Shown: piece by piece, positions 27,228-35,971 of the stretch
How positions within the stretch are numbered: position 1 is the first letter of the stretch
Layout: each line of letters begins with the position of its first letter
Source: Polyangium sp. 15x6
GTDB lineage: Bacteria; Myxococcota_A; Polyangia; Polyangiales; Polyangiaceae
Assembly: GCF_029960785.1 (NCBI RefSeq)
Contig: NZ_JASBQE010000038.1
Span: forward strand, 44,602 to 108,601
DNA length: 64,000 nt
Reading direction: 5' to 3'
Notes under the pieces: generated by a model
The model's input: only the letters and a program-made list of their open reading frames with translations
Databases searched by the model: none
Told to the model about the DNA's origin: nothing
Program-made: the position numbers and the translations under genes

Positions 27228-28283
27228 TCAGCCCCCGAAAAACGAATCGAACGGCATCTCGACCGGCGCGTCCTCGAGCGCGACGGCAATCAGCTTCCGC
27301 AGGAGCGGCAACTCCCCGGGACCGAGCTCGCCCCGGGCCTCGTACGCAGGGAGGGCCCGACGCATCACGTCGAGGATCTCCAGGCATTCGAGCGTCGCGC
27401 CTTCCATCCGGGCCACGGCCTCGCGCGCGCCGATTCCGAGCCCGAGCAGCCGCCCGAAGCGCCCCGTGCGGCCGCCGTTCATGGTGACGTCGAGATCCCC
27501 CACGCCGGGCAAACCCGTCGCCGTCATCGGATCCCCACCCAGCATCCCGATGACCCGCATCATCTCGCGAATGGCCTGCGCGAACACGGCGCTTTCCCAG
27601 TTGTGCATCGCCACGCTCCCGGGCGCGCCGCCATTCTTCTCGTGCAGGCCTGCGCCGAGCGCGACACCCATCGCGTACGCATTCTTGAGCGCCGCGCACA
27701 CCTCGGCGCCGATGACGTCGGCGCACCGGAAAACGTGATAATACGGACCGCGGAGCGCATACGCGAGTTTGTCGAGCGCCTCGCCGTCCCTGCCCGTCAC
27801 CACGACCGACGTCGGCACACGCCGCGCGAGCTCCCCCGCGATGCACGGCCCCGCGACGGCCGCCGGCGATACGCTCGCGCGCACCTCCTCGGGCAAACCT
27901 CGCCGCACGACGTCCGGCAGCACGAGGAGCCGACCGGCCTCGCCGTCGAGCTCGAGCCCCTTCGTGATCATCACGAGCGGCACGCCGGGCCGCGCGTATT
28001 TCGCGATCGTCTCCGTGGCCCAGCGAATGCCCGCCGAGCTCACGCCGAACGCGAGGATGTCCGCGCCTCGGGCGGCCTCTTCGAGCTCGGACACGAAAAA
28101 CGGCCGGATGGAAGGGGGCAAATCGAGCTTGAGCGTCGGGTGAAACCCGCGTGCTTTCAGGCTCTCGATGATCGCGACGTCGAGGTGCGTGCCGACGAGG
28201 CGCACGTCGTGCCCGCGATCGACGAGCGGCACGCAAAACGCGCTGCCCATCATGCCGGCGCCGAGGACGGTGATGACGGCCAT
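27228..28283 (-). CDS. gpsA: NAD(P)-dependent glycerol-3-phosphate dehydrogenase-like
   Basis: A 351-residue oxidoreductase starting MAVITVLGAGMMGSAF, the Rossmann GxGxxG loop. Further family blocks are VMITKGLELDG, VAGPCIAGELARRVPTSVVV, the catalytic-lysine region CAALKNAYAMGVALGAG, and GDLDVTMNGGRTGRFGRLLG. Such enzymes reduce dihydroxyacetone phosphate for lipid synthesis, but several GpsA-like paralogues act on other substrates. The pairing with an FGGY kinase, two bases downstream on the same strand, hints at a dedicated polyol pathway rather than the housekeeping GpsA. ATG 28283 starts the Rossmann fold directly. Confidence 0.85.
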   Translation of the reverse strand: MAVITVLGAGMMGSAFCVPLVDRGHDVRLVGTHLDVAIIESLKARGFHPTLKLDLPPSIRPFFVSELEEAARGADILAFGVSSAGIRWATETIAKYARPGVPLVMITKGLELDGEAGRLLVLPDVVRRGLPEEVRASVSPAAVAGPCIAGELARRVPTSVVVTGRDGEALDKLAYALRGPYYHVFRCADVIGAEVCAALKNAYAMGVALGAGLHEKNGGAPGSVAMHNWESAVFAQAIREMMRVIGMLGGDPMTATGLPGVGDLDVTMNGGRTGRFGRLLGLGIGAREAVARMEGATLECLEILDVMRRALPAYEARGELGPGELPLLRKLIAVALEDAPVEMPFDSFFGG

Positions 28284-28385
28284 GGTGGCGGCGGAGGGTA
28301 GCCAGAACCGTCGCATTTGCAAGGAGTTGCCCGAGGGGATTGTCTGCGGCGGACCCCTCGGTATCATCGCGGCCCGGAGGTCTTC

Positions 28386-29402
28386 GTGAGCGGAGAAGAC
28401 GAGGGCAACGGCAAGAAGTTGGGGCCCATCGCAGCGGTGATCGCGGCGATCGGGATGTTCATGGCCCGGGCCGGCGACGATTGCGCGAGGGTCGGCGCGA
28501 AAGGCGCGATGCTCGGCGACGACGCCGCGCGAGGCCTCGGACGCGCGGGATCCCTCGCCGACGACGGCATGCGCGGCGGCGGAAAGATCGGCTCGCTCGC
28601 CGACGACGGCATGCGGGCCGGCGCGAAGAGCCCGCTGCCCGGGCTCCACGGACCGAAGCCCGAGGGCGGCGGCGTCCTCGTCGAAGAGGCGATGAACGCC
28701 GGTGCCAAGGCCGAAGGCCACGCGGGCGACGTCGCGGAGCTCGGCGTCGACGTCTCCCTGGAAATCCTGTCGAACGTGGGCCCGAGCGACGGAGACGACG
28801 ACCACGAAGGCGAAACGCCCGTCACGGGCGGCGTGCACATTCCGCCTCCGCCGAGCGCGACCAGCAAAAAGGGCAACCCGGCCGATTTGCTACGAGCGCG
28901 TAACATCGTATCGAGCCCGACGCTGCTCCCCCTCGCCTCCGGGGCGACGAAGACGGCCGCGACCGAGACGGATCCATACGCCTGGCTGGAGACCCAGGAC
29001 GCGCACAACCCCGTCGGGCTGCTTTACGCGTCACGCGAAAAGGTCGACACGAAGACCACGATTTCGCTCGTCTCGCCGAGCGGCGCCACGACCGACGACG
29101 CCACGATCCACCGGACGTGCCTCGGGCTCGCGATGAACTGCATCCTGCTCGTCTGCGAGCCGGACGCCGCGGGCGCGAAGGAGTCGTGCGTGAAGGGCGC
29201 GACCACGGCGTGGAAGACCGTCGAGACTGCGGATCTCGGCGGCAAGCCCGCCCTGCGTGACTTCCTCGGAAAACTCCTCCTCGCGCGCGTCGGACGCCCG
29301 TCGTTGCGGAACCTCGTCGTCTCGCGGCTCGACATCGACAGCACGCCCCCGCGCATCGTGCGGAGCCGGGTCGACACGAAGACCACGCCGACAAAACCCT
29401 GA
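28386..29402 (+). CDS. Unknown protein with ADDGMR repeats
   Basis: A 338-residue protein. The GTG at 28386 is preceded by GGAGG at a good distance. A short hydrophobic stretch (PIAAVIAAIGMFMARAG) near residue 12 may be a membrane anchor. Next come near-repeats GRAGSLADDGMRGGGKIGSL and ADDGMRAGAK, a proline-rich linker (HIPPPPSA, about residue 155), then a globular C-terminal domain with three cysteines (HRTCLGLAMNCILLVCEP) and DFLGKLLLARVGRP. I recognise no family. It is divergent from the gpsA-like gene and followed by a short palindromic repeat array. Confidence 0.6.
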   Translation: MSGEDEGNGKKLGPIAAVIAAIGMFMARAGDDCARVGAKGAMLGDDAARGLGRAGSLADDGMRGGGKIGSLADDGMRAGAKSPLPGLHGPKPEGGGVLVEEAMNAGAKAEGHAGDVAELGVDVSLEILSNVGPSDGDDDHEGETPVTGGVHIPPPPSATSKKGNPADLLRARNIVSSPTLLPLASGATKTAATETDPYAWLETQDAHNPVGLLYASREKVDTKTTISLVSPSGATTDDATIHRTCLGLAMNCILLVCEPDAAGAKESCVKGATTAWKTVETADLGGKPALRDFLGKLLLARVGRPSLRNLVVSRLDIDSTPPRIVRSRVDTKTTPTKP

Positions 29403-29408
29403 CGCCTG

Positions 29409-29510
29409 CTGCAGGCTCGGGCCTGCAGCGCTGGCTCCCGACTGCAGGCTCGGGCCTGCAGTGCAGGCTCGGACCTGCAGGCTCGGGCCTGCAGGTGCAG
29501 GCTCGCGCCG
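29409..29510. repeat. 33-bp tandem array of PstI palindromes
   Basis: The 20-base near-palindrome CTGCAGGCTCGGGCCTGCAG occurs exactly at 29409, 29442 and 29475, a 33-base period. A diverged unit lies between the last two copies and a partial one follows at 29496. Each unit can form a 7-bp hairpin. It directly follows the stop of the gene at 28386, so it may act as a terminator cluster. Confidence 0.8.
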
Positions 29511-29714
29511 ACCGCCGTAGCCCCATTTTGCGCCCCGTCGGTCCGGCGTCGATCGCTGGTCCGCATGTTGCTCAGGCCCGTTTCGTCCTCCGGCGAGATT
29601 CCCTGATGGGGCACTTCGCGTTTCGAGCTGGTTCGAATCGCGCGCGCCGGAGATTCGTTCCTGCCCCCGGGGTCTCGTGCGTCATTCGCCCGCGTCCCGG
29701 CCGGAGGGGTCCTC

Positions 29715-30602
29715 ATGTCGAAAAACAAATCGTTCCTCGTTCTCGCGGCCGCTTCGATGATCGTCCTCGGCGCGGAGCCCGCGCTCGCCGTCAGCGAGGT
29801 GGAGCTCGTGTATGCGGAGGTCACCACCTGGAGGCCGCCGCCGACGACCCCGATCGCCGCACTCGGATCCGCGTTCGGGTTCGCCGACGCCGTCGAGCTC
29901 GACGCCGCTCCCATGCTCGCGGAGCTCGACCTCGACGCATTCACGTTCGACGCCATGGGCGAGCCGCTCGGGATCTCGGTCCCCATGTACAGACATTACT
30001 TCGAGATCGCCGTCTCGAACCCGGTCTACGCGGGAACCGTGGCCGTGAAGATCCAGATCCCGAGCGGGATCTCCAGTTGCGCTGCGAAATACGCGACCGT
30101 CCGCGGTGACGGGCGCGCATTGTACAATGCGTACTGTTATCCCGGTCCGAACAGCGCCAAGGTGTCGATTCGCCACGACGACAACTGGGGACAGACGTTG
30201 TGGGACGACAACGGCGGGCTCGGCCACGCCGTTTCGTACGCCGCGGGCCCCACGATGCCCGCGGGCGGGGTGTTCCACCACGGCGTCCCCCGCGTTTCTG
30301 GCACCACGCTGCAGGGCGCGGCCGTGCTGGAGAGCCTCCCGCCGGACGCAACGGTCACCGTCGTGTATTCGAAGGACGATTGGACCACGGCGACGGAGCA
30401 TCCCGCCGTCGTGAGCGGCACGGGCTTCGTGGGCGGCCCAAGCTATCGTTACGGCACGAACCCTGCCATCGACGGCACGACGGTCCACACGTTCTCGCTC
30501 CCGGATATCACGTCGAAGGTCAGCTACTATTTCGTGGTGGAATCGAGCCTCGGCTCCTTCACGGACGACAACGAGGGTGCGTATTACGTGTTCAATCCGT
30601 GA
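29715..30602 (+). CDS. Secreted protein, possibly carbohydrate-binding
   Basis: A 295-residue exported protein. The signal peptide ends at PALAVSE (cleavage near residue 25). The mature part is strand-rich, with a conserved-looking core HYFEIAVSNPVYAGTVAVKI, two cysteines (SSCAAKYATV and YNAYCYPG) and a repeated aromatic pattern DDNWGQTLWDDNGGLGH and VVYSKDDWTTATEH. This resembles carbohydrate-binding module layouts (CBM21-like), which is a weak inference. ATG 29715 starts the signal peptide. It converges with the gene ending at 30610 with seven bases between. Confidence 0.65.
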   Translation: MSKNKSFLVLAAASMIVLGAEPALAVSEVELVYAEVTTWRPPPTTPIAALGSAFGFADAVELDAAPMLAELDLDAFTFDAMGEPLGISVPMYRHYFEIAVSNPVYAGTVAVKIQIPSGISSCAAKYATVRGDGRALYNAYCYPGPNSAKVSIRHDDNWGQTLWDDNGGLGHAVSYAAGPTMPAGGVFHHGVPRVSGTTLQGAAVLESLPPDATVTVVYSKDDWTTATEHPAVVSGTGFVGGPSYRYGTNPAIDGTTVHTFSLPDITSKVSYYFVVESSLGSFTDDNEGAYYVFNP

Positions 30603-30609
30603 TGCGCGC

Positions 30610-31494
30610 CTACCGCACCCGCCGCACCTGAAGCTCTCCCGCCGCGTCGAGCCACGCGACCTCCACCCCGTCGGGCGATAACGCGACGGCCTGCGGGTTC
30701 GTCGCGTCGAACTCTTCCCGCTCCTCCTCGTCCCACCGCACCACGACGGCCTCGTCCGTGAGCCAGGCGAACGTCCCGTCGCGCGCCACGTCCACGCTCC
30801 CGGGCCCGAGGCAACACCCGCCGCTGAAGCCACGATACGTGTCCGTGGCGGTCGCGAGGCAATCCCCCTCGCCGTCCGGCCGGACGACCACGTAAAACGC
30901 CGCGGCGCCGTCGATCGCAATCGACACGGTCCCCCGATCGTCGAAATCGGTCGACCAGCACTCGCCTCGGGCCAGCTCTTTGTTTGCCTCGTCGAACGGT
31001 CGAATCTCGAACCCGCGCTGATGCCAACCGGCGGAGCCATACTCCGACGCATAAGGCCGCGTACGATACGCGACGGCGTACGCCGCGTCGGCGAGCGCGG
31101 CGGTATGGTAGAGGTGCTCCTCCGGCAACCACAGATCGTCGCGGATCCGCTTGCCCCGGAGCGTCTCCCACGCCGCGAAGGCGATCACGTCGTCGAAAGC
31201 GGCCGCGAGGCGCGTCGCGCGGCGATCGAAGACGAGCACGTCCGGCGCTCCGAGATGCGCGCGCTCGTCGAGCACGGCCATTCGCCCATCCCCGTGGAGC
31301 ACGCGCTCCGCGTCCGCGAGCACGAGATCCCCCGCGGCATCCAGCGCGGCCGCGATCCACGACGACGCAATGCCGTGCTCGTGGAGCCTCCCGCCGGGCT
31401 CGCGCACGAGCACGCGATCCGGCGCGATCCGCGCGACGAGCCCGGCCTCGCACCAGAAGAGCGGCGCGGAGGTCCGCGGGCCGTCGTCGCTCAC
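30610..31494 (-). CDS. Unknown protein, last gene of the VgrG-DUF2169 operon
   Basis: A 294-residue protein of mixed strand composition, resembling WD/beta-propeller blades: repeated short strands ending in Asp-Gly turns, such as LVLADAERVLHGDGRMAVLD and QAVALSPDGVEVAWLDAAGE. It has no signal peptide or membrane span. A cysteine pair (GGCCLGPGSVDV) sits in the second half. The GTG at 31494 overlaps the TGA of the upstream DUF2169 gene (GTGA), so it is coupled to the secretion-tip operon. In such operons the last gene is often a cognate effector or immunity factor. No catalytic motif is seen, so the function is open. Confidence 0.6.
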   Translation of the reverse strand: MSDDGPRTSAPLFWCEAGLVARIAPDRVLVREPGGRLHEHGIASSWIAAALDAAGDLVLADAERVLHGDGRMAVLDERAHLGAPDVLVFDRRATRLAAAFDDVIAFAAWETLRGKRIRDDLWLPEEHLYHTAALADAAYAVAYRTRPYASEYGSAGWHQRGFEIRPFDEANKELARGECWSTDFDDRGTVSIAIDGAAAFYVVVRPDGEGDCLATATDTYRGFSGGCCLGPGSVDVARDGTFAWLTDEAVVVRWDEEEREEFDATNPQAVALSPDGVEVAWLDAAGELQVRRVR

Positions 31495-33758
31495 GAATTC
31501 CGCGCCCGCCGCGGCGGCTTGAAGAGCCCCACCTCGGGCGGCGGCGAGGCGGCGCGCTCGGCCTCCATCGCGGCGCGTAGCTCCGCCGCGAAAGCCGGAT
31601 CCTTCGTCGCCTTGCGCCCGAGCGAGCGCCGCAGCGGCAGCAGATCCGCCCGCCCGAGGCCGAGTTCTTCGAGGCAACGCGACAGCTTTCCGTGCGCCGC
31701 CGCGACCGAGAGCCGCGCATACCCCCGCACGTCGACCGTCCGGCCGAGCGCTTCCATTCGCGCGACGTAAATCCTATCGAATGCTTCGAGCAACGCCCCC
31801 TCGCCACGCCCGGCATCTTCCGCGATGATGGCCGTGCTCTCGGCCACGATGGGCGCCCATTTCTCCTCGTCGAGCCCGTGCCGGCGGAGCGTCATGCCCA
31901 CGTCCACCGTGGGCCCCGCGATTTCCGCCGCAATCGAGGCGTACTTCTCGAGCGGAAGCGGCAAGAGCAGCGCGGCCCCAGGCAATGCGGGCTCGCCTTG
32001 CTCGGGCTCCGGCGGCTTCGGTTCGAGCGGAATCGTCGGCAGCGTGACGAGCGCGGGCTTGACGGCATCCTTCGGCGAGAAAGGAATGGGCACCGCGCCC
32101 GCGGGCACTGGCGCAGGCGGAGGCAGAGGCACGGACGCAGGCGCAGGCACGGACGCAGGCGCGGGCACGGACGCAGGCGCAGGCGAGGACGGCGGCGCGG
32201 CCTCCGCCGGCACGAAGGGCAATCCCGCGCTCGGCAAGACCCGCGGCGCCTCCTCGGCCTGCGGGCGCGGCGGCGCCGCCGGTGGTTGAAATGGTGTGGC
32301 CGGAGAAACCTTCGGCGGCGTGGCCGAAGGCCCGAGGGTGATGCTGCCGAACGGCAGGACCCGCCCGGACGGCGGCGGCGCGGAAGGACGCGCCGGCGTC
32401 GGCGGATCCGGCTCGATGTCGAGCTCCTCCGCGGGTTTTGCAGCGACGGGCGCCGGCGGCGGGGGCGGCACGGACGTCCGTTCGAAGGGTGTGGCTGGAC
32501 GAATGACCACCGCGGGCGCGCCCACGTGCACCGTACCGCTGCCGAACGGTAGCGCAGAGCTCGGGCGTGGCGGCGCGGGAGGCGCGGCGGGCGCGGGCGC
32601 GCCGGGCGCCGCGGGTCGAAATGGCAAGGCCGGGGCCTTCGCGGACGTGGAGCCGCTCGTGGTGCCGCCCGATCGCGCCTGCCCGATCGGCCGCGTATCA
32701 TGCCTCATTTCGAGGGGATGTAGCTCCGGCGCGCCCGCGACGTCCTCCAGCGAGCCCCCTTGCCGCACGACCTTCTCGATATCGGCGGGCCTTACCCGCT
32801 TTCCCTGCGGATGGCTCGCCACGACGAGCGTCCCCACCGCGATCGGCGCCTTCGCGGGCACGTCCGTGAGGCCGCGGAACACGAGCGACATACGCCCCCG
32901 ATCCGTGTCGATCGTGAGGGTATCACAACGCAGCGCGATCTCGCTGACCCGGCCGGTCTTCGGATCGATCCGGAACGCCTGCGGCCGCGCCGCGGGCAAA
33001 CGTGTTTCGAGCCGCTCCAGCGTCGGATGCAGATGTTCGAGCACGAGCGTCGCGCCGGGGCGAAGGAGCGGAATCTGCTGATCCGACGGTGCGGCCTGAA
33101 AAAACCCGAAATCGAACCCTTCGGGCGCCGGGCCCGGCTCCTCGCCACGCGCGGCCGTCGCCCACCTGTGCCCGTCTTCGGTCACGAGCTTTCGACGCTG
33201 CGGCCATCCCGGCGCGAGCGGGCCGAGCCCCGGGGTTTGTCCGGTCGATACCACGATGTTCGGCACGGCCATCGCGTCGCGCACCGGCGCCGCCGCGAGA
33301 TCGATTCCGACCGGATTCCCCTCCCCGCGCGCCGCGCGCTCGTACCGCAGCGGCATCCGCGTGAATGCAGCCGGCGGTCCCGCCGAAAGCCCGTCGGGTC
33401 CGGGCGTGTACCGCCGATCCCCGACGAGGCGGAGCTCCTTCGCGAAATCGCCCATTTCGATGCGGCACGAGAGCTCCGTGACCGGCGCGCCTTTCGGGGC
33501 GAATGCGTGCCCGGCGACGAGCACGTCCGTGCGCGGCTTGAGCGGCGCGAAATCGGTGGCAAAGCGGAGCGACGCGCCCGGCTCGTTGTCCCACGGAACG
33601 TCGCCCGAGGGCTCGTCCTGCGCCGGCGCGACCGTCGCCTCGGCCCCGTGCACGAGCAGGAACGTGGCTTTGACGAGGATCGTGAGCGAATGCACTCCCT
33701 TTGCGGCCTCCCAGACGAAGGCCGCCGCGGGGAATGGACAAAACGACCGGATCTCCAA
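31491..33758 (-). CDS. DUF2169 protein with proline-rich linker and helical tail
   Basis: A 755-residue protein. Residues 1 to about 330 form a DUF2169 domain (SFCPFPAAAFVWEAAKGVHS, VLVAGHAFAPKGAPVTEL, IVVSTGQTPGLGPLAPGWPQ). DUF2169 proteins act as adaptors that load effectors on VgrG or PAAR-type spikes. A long Pro/Ala linker (about 380-590), with repeated PAPASV words, follows. The C-terminal 170 residues are helical (LPLEKYASIAAEIAG, KLSRCLEELGLGRADLLPLR) and may contact the partner. It is the second DUF2169 gene of the operon and overlaps the next gene. ATG 33758 was chosen. Confidence 0.85.
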   Translation of the reverse strand: MEIRSFCPFPAAAFVWEAAKGVHSLTILVKATFLLVHGAEATVAPAQDEPSGDVPWDNEPGASLRFATDFAPLKPRTDVLVAGHAFAPKGAPVTELSCRIEMGDFAKELRLVGDRRYTPGPDGLSAGPPAAFTRMPLRYERAARGEGNPVGIDLAAAPVRDAMAVPNIVVSTGQTPGLGPLAPGWPQRRKLVTEDGHRWATAARGEEPGPAPEGFDFGFFQAAPSDQQIPLLRPGATLVLEHLHPTLERLETRLPAARPQAFRIDPKTGRVSEIALRCDTLTIDTDRGRMSLVFRGLTDVPAKAPIAVGTLVVASHPQGKRVRPADIEKVVRQGGSLEDVAGAPELHPLEMRHDTRPIGQARSGGTTSGSTSAKAPALPFRPAAPGAPAPAAPPAPPRPSSALPFGSGTVHVGAPAVVIRPATPFERTSVPPPPPAPVAAKPAEELDIEPDPPTPARPSAPPPSGRVLPFGSITLGPSATPPKVSPATPFQPPAAPPRPQAEEAPRVLPSAGLPFVPAEAAPPSSPAPASVPAPASVPAPASVPLPPPAPVPAGAVPIPFSPKDAVKPALVTLPTIPLEPKPPEPEQGEPALPGAALLLPLPLEKYASIAAEIAGPTVDVGMTLRRHGLDEEKWAPIVAESTAIIAEDAGRGEGALLEAFDRIYVARMEALGRTVDVRGYARLSVAAAHGKLSRCLEELGLGRADLLPLRRSLGRKATKDPAFAAELRAAMEAERAASPPPEVGLFKPPRRARNS

Positions 33759-33788
33759 GACGAACCAGGTGATGAGAGGCTCGCGGCC

Positions 33789-34181
33789 TCAGGGAGCGAG
33801 CAGGAGCACCTTGACCTGCGCGGGCACGATCGCGAGGCCCGGACAGTTCGTGTTGTTCTGGATGTTGAAGCTCGTCATGCGGGTCGCGGGGATCCCATTG
33901 ACGAGCACGGTGAACGCCCCGGTGACGGGCCGCGTCGGCGCCATGATCATGCCCGAGGCCACGCCCATCGCGATGCCCGGCGTATCTCCGATCGAAATGA
34001 GCGGCGTCGTCAGGAGGTGATGCGCCGGCGTGCACATCCAGAGGACATTGAACGAGGGCGGGAAGCCGACCGGACCGAAGGAGACGTTCGGATACGGAAT
34101 CGGCACCGGAACGGGCGTCGGCGTGAGGCACACGTCCGGAAACCCGAGGTTCACACCGCCCAATTGCGAATTCCCGAACAT
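33789..34181 (-). CDS. DUF4150 PAAR-like spike protein
   Basis: A 130-residue protein of the DUF4150/PAAR-like family: VNLGFPDVCLTPTPVPVPIPYPN at the start, a central TPLISIGDTPGIAMG, and the tail NGIPATRMTSFNIQNN. Families of this type cap the VgrG trimer as the sharp tip of contractile secretion machines and can carry effectors. The start is ATG 34181. It lies between DUF3540 and DUF2169 genes, the usual order of such modules. It is short, with no effector extension, so the effector must be carried in another way. Confidence 0.87.
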   Translation of the reverse strand: MFGNSQLGGVNLGFPDVCLTPTPVPVPIPYPNVSFGPVGFPPSFNVLWMCTPAHHLLTTPLISIGDTPGIAMGVASGMIMAPTRPVTGAFTVLVNGIPATRMTSFNIQNNTNCPGLAIVPAQVKVLLLAP

Positions 34182-34211
34182 GACGCGCCTCCTCCCTGCC
34201 CCGGTTTTCGC

Positions 34212-34865
34212 TCAGCCGAGATGAATCTGCTCGCCGTCCATCTTCACGAGCTCCTCCGCCGTGACGATGGCGTTCTCCGCGCGAAGGCTCATGACCTGCT
34301 TCGCAGAATAATCGATCCGCTCGGCCTTGACCTGATCGACCTCTTCCACTTTGCGGAACGAGCGCTTCACGCGCTCGCTCACGCGCTCGACCACGCGCTC
34401 GACGATGCCGCCCTCGTGACGCAGTTTGCCGATCTCGCTCCGCACGAGCCCGCCGAGGTACGAGAGGCTGTCCATCACCACGCTGCCCGTCGCCGCGTGC
34501 ACGCGCACGCCGTCGGCGAGGACCGAGACGTCCTTCTGCGAGACGAGATCGATGCCCTCCTTCGAGGCCACGCGCACGCGGCCCTCGGGCACCTTGATTT
34601 CGAGGTCGCCGTCGCAAGCGAGCGACGCGCCCGCGCCCTCTTCGCGCTCGAGCACGGCGAGGACCCACGCCGCGCCGCTCGGGGCGCCCGCGACGAGGAC
34701 GAAATCGTCGAGGCGCGGCTCGACGAGGCAGCTCGTCGCGCGCCGCGCCCGCATGTCGCCGCGGCCCGTGCGGACGATGAAGAGCCCGGGCTCGGCGTGC
34801 ACGACCGTGCCCATGACCTGGTATGCCTCGAGCTCATCGAGCTTCCTCGCGAGATTGCCGTTCAT
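34212..34865 (-). CDS. DUF3540 protein
   Basis: A 217-residue protein matching the DUF3540 layout: an N-terminal small beta domain (GLFIVRTGRGDMRARRATSC, FVLVAGAPSGAAWVLAVLER) and a region of repeated short strands (LEIKVPEGRVRVASKEGIDL) resembling the gp5/VgrG needle. It ends with a helix rich in Glu/Arg and the tail AEELVKMDGEQIHLG. The family always occurs with VgrG, DUF2169 and DUF4150 genes, probably as a spike or adaptor component. No signal peptide. The start is ATG 34865. Confidence 0.83.
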   Translation of the reverse strand: MNGNLARKLDELEAYQVMGTVVHAEPGLFIVRTGRGDMRARRATSCLVEPRLDDFVLVAGAPSGAAWVLAVLEREEGAGASLACDGDLEIKVPEGRVRVASKEGIDLVSQKDVSVLADGVRVHAATGSVVMDSLSYLGGLVRSEIGKLRHEGGIVERVVERVSERVKRSFRKVEEVDQVKAERIDYSAKQVMSLRAENAIVTAEELVKMDGEQIHLG

Positions 34866-34918
34866 GTCGTTCTCCGTGCCCTCTCAGTAAAGCTCCGCGC
34901 CTCGAAAAACCCGCCCCC

Positions 34919-35971
34919 TCAGGAGGCTGGTACAAACCCTTCCGCCTCGGCGAGCTCCGCGTCGTCGCCGAGCGCGATCTTCCGGGCGAGCCCGAACGTC
35001 GCGTCCTCGTCCTTCACGCGGTGGAGCCGCGTCCGCAGCATGTTCGCGCCCGCGAAATCGGCGCGCGAGATGTCCGCATTCGAGAAATCCGCATACGAGA
35101 GCGTCGCCCCGCCGAATCGCGCGCCCACGCACGAGGCGCGGGCGAACACCGAGAGCTCGAGGTCGGCCTTCTCGAAATTCGCGCCCGTGGCCAGCGCCTC
35201 CACGAAGAGCGTCTCGCGCAGCACCGCGCCCGAGAGGATCGCCCCTTCGAGCTTCGCCGCGGCGAACATCGCCTTCGGCGCCCGCGCCTTTTCGAGCTTC
35301 GCGCCGCGGAGGTCCGCGCCCTTGAAATTGCATTGCTCGAGGTTCGCCTCCGAGAGATCCGCGCCGGAGAGGTCCGCGTCCACGAACTGCGAGCAGCCGA
35401 GATCCATCCCCGCGAGATCCATCCCCGCGAGCACCGATTCGTGCAGCACCGCGATCTCGAAGCGGGTCTTCGTGATCAGGGTCTTTCGCAGGTCGGTCTT
35501 CGCGATGACCGATTGCTTGATCAGGCTCCCCCGCAGATCGAGCCCGTCGACCTTCGCCTCGACGAGCGCGCCGCGATCGAACGTGACCTCGGCGAGCGAG
35601 GCGCCCGAGAGATCACACTCGACGAAGAAGACCGTGAGCAGGTTCGAGCCCGAGAGGTCCGCGCCCGCGAGGTTCGACTCGACAAACCTGGCGATGGGCG
35701 CGTAGAGCTTCTTCAAATTCGCGCCGGGGAGCTTCGTTTCGAGCACGGAAGCGTGATGCAGGTTCGCCCCTTCGAGGTTCGCCTCGGAGAGATCACAGCC
35801 GCAAAGCACGCTCTCCTTGAGCCGCGCCCCCGAAAGGTTCGCGCCCTTGAGCACGACCTTCTCGAAGATGCCGCCCGAGAGGTCCGCGCCAGAGAGATCG
35901 AGTCCCGAGAGATCGATCTCGGTGATGATCTCCCCGTTCTTCACGAGCGCGACGAGCTCTTCGCGGTTCAT
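34919..35971 (-). CDS. Pentapeptide-repeat protein of the VgrG operon
   Basis: A 350-residue protein made almost wholly of A(D/N)Lxx pentapeptides from residue 17 onward (GLDLSGADLSGG, CDLSEANLEGANL), forming a right-handed quadrilateral beta helix. The N-terminus (MNREELVALVKNGEIIT) is a short helix. Some repeats carry cysteine (ESVLCGCDL). The ATG at 35971 overlaps the stop of the longer DUF2169-pentapeptide gene (ATGA), so they are coupled. In these operons pentapeptide proteins may be scaffold or effector-chaperone parts; no enzyme motif is present. Confidence 0.82.
   Translation of the reverse strand: MNREELVALVKNGEIITEIDLSGLDLSGADLSGGIFEKVVLKGANLSGARLKESVLCGCDLSEANLEGANLHHASVLETKLPGANLKKLYAPIARFVESNLAGADLSGSNLLTVFFVECDLSGASLAEVTFDRGALVEAKVDGLDLRGSLIKQSVIAKTDLRKTLITKTRFEIAVLHESVLAGMDLAGMDLGCSQFVDADLSGADLSEANLEQCNFKGADLRGAKLEKARAPKAMFAAAKLEGAILSGAVLRETLFVEALATGANFEKADLELSVFARASCVGARFGGATLSYADFSNADISRADFAGANMLRTRLHRVKDEDATFGLARKIALGDDAELAEAEGFVPAS

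Noticed and set aside
32760..35705. 981-residue plus-strand frame opposite the DUF2169/DUF3540 genes
   Set aside because: Arg/Glu/Ser-rich composition with no domains, antisense to well-supported genes.
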